A DNA stretch of 6,712 nucleotides, taken from an uncultured Gammaproteobacteria bacterium. GTDB lineage: Bacteria; Pseudomonadota; Gammaproteobacteria; Pseudomonadales; UBA5518. The notes under the pieces were generated by a model. That model saw nothing but the letters and a program-made list of their open reading frames with translations. It was not told where the DNA came from and made no database searches. Location of the stretch: NCBI GenBank assembly GCA_903921135.1, contig CAIXOY010000648.1:1-6712 (forward strand), given 5' to 3'. The position numbers and the translations under genes are program-made. Positions 1-5,198 of this stretch are shown piece by piece; position 1 is the stretch's first letter, and the number at the start of each line of letters is the position of its first letter.

Positions 1-1254
1 CAGACCGAGCACTGTGGCCATCATTGCCGCCCCGATACCGTGTGCCATCAGTTTGGGGTCACTGGAGCCGGAGGATGTGATGGCATGGAAGGTCACGATC
101 ATGCCTATGACGGTGCCGATGAGACCAAGCAAAGGACCGGCTGCCACTCCGAGGCGCAGGAAAGCCTGGAAGCGCTGAAGCTTCGGTACCTCTCGGAGCA
201 CAGCTTCCGAAATCTTGAGTTCAACCACCTCAACGGTCTGGCTTGCAGTGTCACCCTCATGCATGGCGAGCAGCACTCGGCCCAACGGATTGTCGCTGTT
301 GGGCGACTTCAGATTCTTCAACTGGGCAAGAACCTTGGACCGCTGGATGAAGAGGTAGAAGTACTGGTACAGGGCCAGAACGATTCCGAGTATCCCCACA
401 AAGAGGATCACGTAGTTTACGAGCTCACCGTTCTGGATACGCTCGATAAAATTCGGGCGCTCCGAAAACATGCCGATCATCGCGCCCCGTGCGGGATCGA
501 CGACGGCGGACACGTAACCCTCCCCTGACGCGGAGGACAGCTGCGCCCCCATGCTCATGAGCTTGGGCGTCAAATCACGCTGAACCTGGACGAGTTGCAA
601 CGTGCTCGAATCGTACTGGAGATACTTTCCGTCAGAGACCGCCGTGAATGGGCCGACGCGAACGACATCAGACTCGACAATCGTGCCATCACGCAGTTTC
701 ACCGGCGCCTTGAAGTGCACGACCTTAGAGGTCTCGGTCATCTCCCGTTGAAGTTCGAACCACATCCGCTGAAGTTCGTCGATACCCGGGAGTTCTTTGG
801 CCGCAGCGATGCGACGCATGAAGGCATCACGCGCTTCCTCTCCCTCTGCGGGCCGGAATTGTGCGCTCAGCATGGATGCCGAAAGCACATTGGCCGCATC
901 GCCAGCAATCTGCCGGGTCACGCCGAAGAGCTCGCCCAGGTTTCCTTCACGCTGGCGCAGGAGATCCTTGAATTCGGTTATTCGTGCGTCGTTGTCGGTC
1001 CACTCGGCATCGAGCGCCTTGGTGCGCGCATCAGCGCGTGTGCGACGCGCAGTCGCATCAACGAGTGCTTTTTCCTGCTTCTGGAGCTCAACCCGTTGTG
1101 AGGCTTCGCGCTCCTTCCAGATCTTGGCTTCCCGGTCGCGCATGGCCGCGGACTGGCGTTCCATCTCTGCAAGACTCACAGCGGCCTGCGGGGCTGCCGC
1201 GGAAACAAATGCCAGCGCAGCGACAGCTGCCTGAATAAGACGTAGGCACTTCAC
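1..1254 (-). CDS. ttpC: TtpC-type large MotA/TolQ/ExbB protein, copy 2 (3' end cut by window edge)
   Basis: An uninterrupted frame of 418 codons runs from GTG at 1254 to the window edge without a stop. By alignment with copy 1 about 45 residues are missing. It begins MKCLRLIQAAVAALAFVSAA, a signal peptide, followed by a highly charged coiled coil at about 27-105. The periplasmic domain (about 106-278) contains QIAGDAANVL and VRVGPFTAVSDGKYLQY. The ExbB core has membrane segments near 279-304 and 368-393 (AAGPLLGLIGTVIGM) and the start of a third from about 406. DNPLGRVLLAM near 321-331 matches copy 1. As in copy 1, alanine (409, in HGIGAAMMAT) replaces the glutamate of channel-forming ExbB. 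Divergence from copy 1 is even along the protein, which argues for an old paralogue under selection. The start is fixed by AGGAGG 7 nt upstream and the GTGA overlap with the DUF3450 stop. Confidence 0.93.
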   Translation of the reverse strand, partial: MKCLRLIQAAVAALAFVSAAAPQAAVSLAEMERQSAAMRDREAKIWKEREASQRVELQKQEKALVDATARRTRADARTKALDAEWTDNDARITEFKDLLRQREGNLGELFGVTRQIAGDAANVLSASMLSAQFRPAEGEEARDAFMRRIAAAKELPGIDELQRMWFELQREMTETSKVVHFKAPVKLRDGTIVESDVVRVGPFTAVSDGKYLQYDSSTLQLVQVQRDLTPKLMSMGAQLSSASGEGYVSAVVDPARGAMIGMFSERPNFIERIQNGELVNYVILFVGILGIVLALYQYFYLFIQRSKVLAQLKNLKSPNSDNPLGRVLLAMHEGDTASQTVEVVELKISEAVLREVPKLQRFQAFLRLGVAAGPLLGLIGTVIGMIVTFHAITSSGSSDPKLMAHGIGAAMMATVLGL

Positions 1255-1961
1255 GAGCTGGCCTCCTGCGCAGGGGGCACGGGAAGAAACATCACATCGG
1301 GTGCCACTTCTTTCTTCGCCACCCGAAGTGCCTGGGCGACTGCATCACGGTAGTCGTTATCCACGATCCATTTCTTCTGGGTGTGATCCCAATAGCCGGC
1401 CTCAAGGCCGTCCTGGGTGCGGTACAGAAGAGCCACACGGCCTACCCTGACGTACTCGGCCTTGCGTCCGTCCTCAAGCTGGCCTGTATAGGCCGCGACC
1501 GTGCGCCCATACTCGATTTCAATCTGATACGCCTCGAGAAGACGCCGGTACTTCTCGGCCTGACTGACACCTGCATCTGCGACCATTTCCTTCAGACGCT
1601 GCATCCGGTCTTTACGACTGTCCGCGCTGTCGCCTATGGGGTCCAGGAAAGGGAGATCAGCCGAGACAAACTTCTCGAGATCGTCGTGCATGCGCGTGAT
1701 GAGAGGCGCCAGACTGGCCGCCGTTGCATCAAGGGCTGAAGACTGTGCCTCGACATCAGCAAGACGCTGCTGCTGGGACGCTATCTGTTTTTGCAGCGTC
1801 GCGTTGTACCGCGTGAAACTCTCGGTTTCGGCTGAGAGTTTCGCGAAGCGTTCGCCGGCGTCCTGTGCGTGGGACACCACGCCACCAACGCTCAGCAGCA
1901 GCGCTATCGCGGTACGTGCCACCCTGTGCACAGGGCCGATGTATGGTCTTTTGGGGCTCAT
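1251..1961 (-). CDS. DUF3450 family periplasmic coiled-coil protein, copy 2
   Basis: This is a 236-residue protein with a signal peptide (hydrophobic RTAIALLLSVGGVVSHA, cut near residue 32). A coiled coil at about 33-97 includes QKQIASQQQRLADVEAQ. The DUF3450 core follows: DLPFLDP near 102-108, a helix with EKYRRLLEAYQIEIEYGRTV near 136-155, then EYVRVGRVALLYRTQDG near 169-185, YWD and KKWIVDNDY. No enzymatic motif is visible; the family's function is unknown, but its genes track with TtpC and TonB2. I chose the ATG at 1961, 20 nt after the TPR stop, with GAGGA 12 nt upstream. A TTG at 1985 overlapping the TPR stop (TTGA) would add eight residues and remains possible. The TGA stop overlaps the GTG of the next ttpC. 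Its C-terminus matches the partial copy at 6579-6712, showing a duplicated gene pair. Confidence 0.9.
   Translation of the reverse strand: MSPKRPYIGPVHRVARTAIALLLSVGGVVSHAQDAGERFAKLSAETESFTRYNATLQKQIASQQQRLADVEAQSSALDATAASLAPLITRMHDDLEKFVSADLPFLDPIGDSADSRKDRMQRLKEMVADAGVSQAEKYRRLLEAYQIEIEYGRTVAAYTGQLEDGRKAEYVRVGRVALLYRTQDGLEAGYWDHTQKKWIVDNDYRDAVAQALRVAKKEVAPDVMFLPVPPAQEASS
1255..1267 (-). promoter_or_regulatory. Strong Shine-Dalgarno for ttpC copy 2
   Basis: AGGAGG at 1262-1267 on the minus strand lies 7 nt before the GTG at 1252-1254, inside the end of the DUF3450 gene. Spacing, motif and the GTGA stop/start overlap are the same as at 6583-6595, so the translational junction has been preserved in both copies. 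Confidence 0.85.
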
Positions 1962-1981
1962 GACTGGCTGTGATCCTCGAA

Positions 1982-3214
1982 TCAACCCTTCTGCACCTTG
2001 ATCAACTGCAGATAGCCATCGGCCATCTTCCTGTGCTTCTCGTAGCCACGTGCGCGGGTGAACGCGTCACCGGCAGCGTTGTAGTTCTTCTGGTTGAAGT
2101 GCGAGATCCCGAGCAGAAGTTGCGCGTTACCCGTGTCCTTCAGGCCACCTTTACGAAGCCCGTTCTGCAATGCTTTCGCAGCCTCAGCCCACTCGCTTCG
2201 TTGGATCTGGACTTCGCCGAGGCGTATGTACAGGTCTCCGTTACCGGCCATGTCTGCGGCGCGGTTGAGCGGTGAAATCGCCTTGCCGAAATCCCGCGCG
2301 CTGATCCAGCAGTTCGCCTGCTTCTCATAGAGCTTTGCGTCGGGCTTCAGGAGCTTCTTCGCCAGGGCCTCGTCAATAGTGGTGCCACAACGGTAGGGAA
2401 GTTCGTTGAACAGCTGAAGGTCAGCCAAGCGACGAATATCAGAGTCTTCCGTAACGATGCCAGCGTTGTAGGCGATCTGCATGGTGCTGAGCGCCTTCAT
2501 GTAGTCTTCCATCTGACCGTAGACAGAGGAGAGCTGCTGCCAGTAGGTCTTCTTTTCCGGCGTCATAGAGATCAGCTTCTTCAACAGCGGAACCGCTTCG
2601 GAGTAGCGGTCCTGCTGGAGATACAACGCCAGCACAAGCTGAACCCAACCTTCCTGGGGCTTGTCCGTAAGGTCGACAGCCTTCTGGGCCGGTGGAAGCG
2701 CGCGCTTGAAGTCTTCCTGTTGGTAATAGGCAACTGCAAGCAGGTAGTAAGCAGCGCCATTGGGGCTCTGCGCCGTGCGGAACCACTCTTCGAGTGCCGC
2801 GGCGCCTTCGCGCCACTTTTCCTCGGCCAGGAACATCTGCGCCATCTGGTAGCGCGTGTCAGAGATTTCCTTGTCGTTCAAGCCGCCGGCAGCGATGGCT
2901 GCCTGAAGGTGCCCGCGCGCCTTGGAATAGTTGTCTTGCGAACTTTCGACGGTGGCAAGAATCTGCTCGGTACGGCTTCGCTCGTAGGGGCTCAGCGTAT
3001 CCATCTTGAGACGCGATATAGCTGCCTTCGCACCACCATAGTTTTCCTTGTTGAGGGCCTCAATGGCCTCCGTCAGGATCTTGCCGGTCGCGGCGTCAAT
3101 GCCTGTGGGCGGGGGAGCGTCGTCTTTTTTCTTCTGGGCGTGAACCTGCCCGGCCAGCGTCAACGCCAGCACCAAGGCGAGGGATGCGCGAAGGATGAAC
3201 TGCGTGATCGCCAT
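1982..3214 (-). CDS. Periplasmic tetratricopeptide-repeat protein of the TonB2 cluster
   Basis: This is a 410-residue protein with a signal peptide (likely cut after QVHA, residue 26) and a short Lys/Pro-rich linker. An almost all-helical remainder is built from TPR-like helix pairs. Recognisable repeats with the W/Y-G/A-Y-A-P spacing fall at about 118-150, 153-186, 187-220, 222-254, 325-358 and 361-394, with weaker ones near 43-112. A less regular insert at about 255-300 carries two cysteines, Cys276 and Cys302, the only ones in the mature protein and possibly a disulfide. TPR proteins with signal peptides commonly follow tonB2 in such clusters and are thought to help assemble or position the Ton complex; the exact role is not established. 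The ATG lies 3 nt after the tonB stop. CpoB of Tol-Pal clusters also has TPRs, but tolB and pal are missing here. Confidence 0.9.
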   Translation of the reverse strand: MAITQFILRASLALVLALTLAGQVHAQKKKDDAPPPTGIDAATGKILTEAIEALNKENYGGAKAAISRLKMDTLSPYERSRTEQILATVESSQDNYSKARGHLQAAIAAGGLNDKEISDTRYQMAQMFLAEEKWREGAAALEEWFRTAQSPNGAAYYLLAVAYYQQEDFKRALPPAQKAVDLTDKPQEGWVQLVLALYLQQDRYSEAVPLLKKLISMTPEKKTYWQQLSSVYGQMEDYMKALSTMQIAYNAGIVTEDSDIRRLADLQLFNELPYRCGTTIDEALAKKLLKPDAKLYEKQANCWISARDFGKAISPLNRAADMAGNGDLYIRLGEVQIQRSEWAEAAKALQNGLRKGGLKDTGNAQLLLGISHFNQKNYNAAGDAFTRARGYEKHRKMADGYLQLIKVQKG

Positions 3215-3227
3215 ACCTCAGTTCTCC
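3215..3227 (-). promoter_or_regulatory. Shine-Dalgarno of the TPR gene inside the tonB tail
   Basis: GGAG at 3224-3227 on the minus strand lies in the last tonB codons, 9 nt before the ATG at 3212-3214; a nearer TGAGGT overlaps the tonB stop. This fits tight translational coupling of tonB and the TPR gene. Confidence 0.55.
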
Positions 3228-3817
3228 AGGTCGAATCGGATGATGGTTCGAACGCCTCGGCGCTCAACCGGCTGACCATTCTCGACCTTCGGGTTGTAGC
3301 GCCACCGGCTGATTGCCTTGAGCGCCGCATCGTTAAAGATGGTCGCGGGTTTCGAGTCGACGACCTTCGCGTCCTTGACGGAGCCCGTTCCGGTGATCGT
3401 GAACTCGACAAGCACCCAGCCTTCTATCCCACGGTTGACCGCACGTGCGGGGTAGTCCGGTGGAACGCGCACAAGCGGGATCGTGTCCCGATCCGAGCCG
3501 GCAGAGATATTGAGACCGCTCATTGCACCACGCGCATCTACGCTGGGCGTCAAAGAGGCGACGTTACTGTCGACGCTGCCGGTCTGGAATTGCATTTTGG
3601 GCACTTCCGGCGCCGGCGGCGGGCGCTCGCGCTCGACCTTTTCTTCGCGCTTGCTGGCAACGTCGGAGTCCTTACGCATACGGGTAAATTCGATGCGCGT
3701 CGCTTCCCGGGCTGACTCCGCATCGATCGGCCGGCTGATCAGGCTGGACATCAGCCAGAACATCAGCAGCGTGAGGAACGCGCCAACTAGCAGGGATAAG
3801 GGCAGTCTTGTGAACAA
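3218..3817 (-). CDS. tonB: Short TonB2-type energy transducer
   Basis: This 199-residue protein spans the inner membrane once (about 5-27). A basic, glutamate-rich spacer follows with only a brief proline stretch (RPPPAPEVPK near 65-74). The TonB C-terminal domain is at about 113-199: VRVPPDYPARAVNRGIEGWV with the YP motif, a VEFTITGTGSV strand, then AALKAISRWRYNP and a final RTIIRFDL strand. This domain contacts the TonB box of outer-membrane receptors. The IEFTRMRKDSDVASK segment after the helix resembles the xxFxRxKRD segment of TonB2-family proteins. There is no long Glu-Pro/Lys-Pro spacer as in E. coli TonB, and the membrane helix lacks the histidine (His20) important there. The gene starts at TTG with AGGAG 8 nt upstream and ends 3 nt before the TPR gene. 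It is the clearest evidence that this cluster is Ton rather than Tol. Confidence 0.94.
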   Translation of the reverse strand: MFTRLPLSLLVGAFLTLLMFWLMSSLISRPIDAESAREATRIEFTRMRKDSDVASKREEKVERERPPPAPEVPKMQFQTGSVDSNVASLTPSVDARGAMSGLNISAGSDRDTIPLVRVPPDYPARAVNRGIEGWVLVEFTITGTGSVKDAKVVDSKPATIFNDAALKAISRWRYNPKVENGQPVERRGVRTIIRFDLEN

Positions 3818-3830
3818 GGCTATGACTCCT
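3818..3830 (-). promoter_or_regulatory. Shine-Dalgarno deciding the TTG start of tonB
   Basis: AGGAG at 3826-3830 on the minus strand lies 8 nt before a TTG codon at 3815-3817. No ATG or GTG is available in frame before the membrane helix, so this site is the main support for the rare TTG start. Confidence 0.7.
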
Positions 3831-3842
3831 GCAGTTCCGGGA

Positions 3843-4253
3843 TCAGCCGCCGCCGGCCGTATCGGCCGCGATGGCTACATCTTTGATGCCGCCGGCACGC
3901 ACTTCATCCATGACCTTCGCCACGATGCCTGCGCGCGATGCACGATCAGCGATGATCACCACACTGTCATCCGGACGCTCGATGTGAAGGCGCTCGATGA
4001 CGTTGCGCACTTCTCGGAGATCTATCGACTGGCGATCAAGCCAGATGTCTCCGTTCTCGCGGATGGCAATGAGAAGGTTGCCCTTGGGACGCTCCTCTGC
4101 CGTCGAAGCGGTAGGTTTGAACACTTCTATCCCAGGTTCTTTGATAAAGGACGTGGTGATGATGAAGAAGATCAACAGGTTGATCGTGAAGTCCAGCATC
4201 GGCGCGAGGTCGATGCCGTGGTCTTCTTGTTCTGCGGAGTGTTGCTTGGCCAT
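3843..4253 (-). CDS. exbD: ExbD/TolR biopolymer transport protein, copy 2
   Basis: This is a second 136-residue ExbD. HGIDLAPMLDFTINLLIFFI at 12-31 is nearly identical to the copy just upstream and carries the conserved membrane aspartate, here Asp21. The periplasmic half is much more diverged: it has an EEAERPKGNLL-type linker (actual residues AEERPKGNLL), then LIAIRENGDIWLDRQSIDL and a DDSVVIIADRASRAG strand-helix segment, ending in AGGG. Both copies look intact and functional. The ATG has its own Shine-Dalgarno (ACGGAG, 7 nt upstream at 4254-4266), unlike the first exbD, so its expression need not depend on reinitiation. It lies 25 nt before tonB. Equal length and shared membrane motif suggest an ancient duplication, with possible heterodimer formation in one ExbB channel; this is inference. 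Confidence 0.93.
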   Translation of the reverse strand: MAKQHSAEQEDHGIDLAPMLDFTINLLIFFIITTSFIKEPGIEVFKPTASTAEERPKGNLLIAIRENGDIWLDRQSIDLREVRNVIERLHIERPDDSVVIIADRASRAGIVAKVMDEVRAGGIKDVAIAADTAGGG

Positions 4254-4266
4254 CTGATCGCTCCGT
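4254..4266 (-). promoter_or_regulatory. Shine-Dalgarno of exbD copy 2
   Basis: The 13-nt gap between the two exbD genes holds ACGGAG, with GGAG at 4261-4264 on the minus strand, 7 nt before the ATG. It supports independent initiation of the second exbD. Confidence 0.6.
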
Positions 4267-4677
4267 TCACTCGGTGGTAGTGAACGTAATGTTGTAGATG
4301 CCGCCGAGATGCACCTGCTCGACGATAGATATCAGGGTTCCGGTGGGCGACTCTCCGCCTGCCAGCACCAGAACACCCGCATCCGGGTTCACCGCACTCA
4401 TACGCTCGACGTTCGCACGGACCGCACGGACATCAACTTCGCGGTTATCCATGTAGATCTCGCCCGTATCGAGCACCTGGATCTGGATGCTCTTGGAGTC
4501 CGAGTCGTTCGGCTGATCGAAGCCGGTGGGCCGGTTCACCACCACTGCCGTCGCCTTGACGAAGACGGCCGTGATAATGAAAAAGATCAGTAGGTTGATG
4601 ACGAAGTCGAGCATCGGCGCGAGGTCGATGCCATGGGACGACTCCCCGTGGTCCTGTACGCGACGTTTGAAACGCAT
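4267..4677 (-). CDS. exbD: ExbD/TolR biopolymer transport protein, copy 1
   Basis: This 136-residue protein has the ExbD/TolR plan: a short charged cytoplasmic tail, one membrane helix at about 24-43 and a periplasmic domain. HGIDLAPMLDFVINLLIFFI carries Asp24, which aligns with the proton-binding Asp25 of E. coli ExbD. The periplasmic part (about 45-136) has the family's pattern of IQIQVLDTGEIYMDNREVD, then a PDAGVLVLAG strand and a final helix and strand. It should sit in the ExbB pentamer pore and couple proton flow to TonB. The ATG follows the exbB stop by 2 nt and has no good Shine-Dalgarno (the nearest AGG is well upstream), which suggests reinitiation after exbB. It is followed after 13 nt by a second, clearly diverged exbD. 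TolR is the alternative reading, made unlikely by the linked tonB. Confidence 0.93.
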   Translation of the reverse strand: MRFKRRVQDHGESSHGIDLAPMLDFVINLLIFFIITAVFVKATAVVVNRPTGFDQPNDSDSKSIQIQVLDTGEIYMDNREVDVRAVRANVERMSAVNPDAGVLVLAGGESPTGTLISIVEQVHLGGIYNITFTTTE

Positions 4678-4679
4678 GG

Positions 4680-5198
4680 CTAGAGCGACAACCTGTCTGC
4701 TAAGAGTTCGGTTTCATGAGCCGCGCGCGTCCGGAGCGCGTGCACCGGGTAGAGACCCGTAATGCTCACTGCCAATCCGGTCATCGTGCAAATCATGGCC
4801 TCGGATACGCCGCTTGCCATCGACCTGGCGTCTGCGTTGCCGCGGAGCGCCATCGAGTCGAAGACCTCGAGCATGCCGGTCACGGTGCCGACGAGGCCCA
4901 GAAGTGGCGACATCGGAACCAGCACTTGTAACACGGGGAATCCCGCGGTCATGTGCTGGTTTATGCGAGAAATCATCGTTTGCCTGATTTGCCTGGCGCA
5001 CCAGGAACTCCGGTCTGTCCGCGCAAGCCACTCCTTTTGAGCGGAGGAGGCTTCTGCAGGCAATACACGCGCGAAGTACCAGTAGCGCTCTATGGTGAGC
5101 CCCCACATGAGGACCCCGCTGGCGAAAATCCAGCCTACCCAGGGTCCCCCATCTGCCAGAAGATGGACGAACCCGCTAAACAGCGGAAAATCAGCCAC
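4680..5198 (-). CDS. exbB: Small ExbB, MotA/TolQ/ExbB proton channel subunit
   Basis: This is a 172-residue inner-membrane subunit, typical of the short TonB2-type ExbB and smaller than the 244-residue E. coli protein. Three membrane segments are visible: about 20-43 (WVGWIFASGVLMWGLTIERYW), about 90-115 (VLVPMSPLLGLVGTVTGM) and about 129-152 (SGVSEAMICTMTGLAVSITG). The last keeps the glutamate (residue 133, in GVSEAMI) matching Glu176 of E. coli ExbB, plus a threonine six residues later, as expected for the channel-forming subunit. By family knowledge it forms a pentamer around ExbD and harvests the proton gradient for TonB. The GTG start is chosen from its Shine-Dalgarno and an 8-nt overlap with the ttpC stop; an upstream TTG would add nine residues. 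Only 2 nt separate it from the following exbD, so coupled translation is likely. TolQ is the main alternative, but no tolA, tolB or pal is nearby. Confidence 0.92.
   Translation of the reverse strand: MADFPLFSGFVHLLADGGPWVGWIFASGVLMWGLTIERYWYFARVLPAEASSAQKEWLARTDRSSWCARQIRQTMISRINQHMTAGFPVLQVLVPMSPLLGLVGTVTGMLEVFDSMALRGNADARSMASGVSEAMICTMTGLAVSITGLYPVHALRTRAAHETELLADRLSL

Larger units (their letters stand above)
1..1382 (-). repeat. Diverged duplicate of the DUF3450-ttpC pair, copy B
   Basis: This is the counterpart of 5323-6710. The visible overlap between copies is limited by both window edges, since copy A lacks the DUF3450 N-terminus and copy B lacks the ttpC C-terminus; the true duplicated unit is probably the full gene pair and may include more genes. 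Confidence 0.85.

Noticed and set aside
1962..1985. TTG at 1985 as the DUF3450 copy 2 start, overlapping the TPR stop
   Set aside because: The ATG at 1961 gives a normal signal peptide and has GAGGA upstream. The TTG option is not excluded, only less likely.
2720..3715. Long open frame on the plus strand (331 codons) opposite tonB and the TPR gene
   Set aside because: It runs antisense to two well-supported genes, crosses their boundary, has an unconvincing low-complexity composition and no recognisable domain. Long shadow frames are expected in G+C-rich coding DNA.
3818..3842. Internal promoter or terminator in the largest gap (25 nt, exbD to tonB)
   Set aside because: The gap is filled by the tonB Shine-Dalgarno, is too short for a full promoter and shows no hairpin followed by a T-run. 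The operon promoter is presumably upstream of 6712 on the minus strand.
3483..4280. Plus-strand open frame of 265 codons opposite tonB and exbD
   Set aside because: It lies antisense to conserved TonB and ExbD domains, shows no recognisable protein family and has no supporting context.
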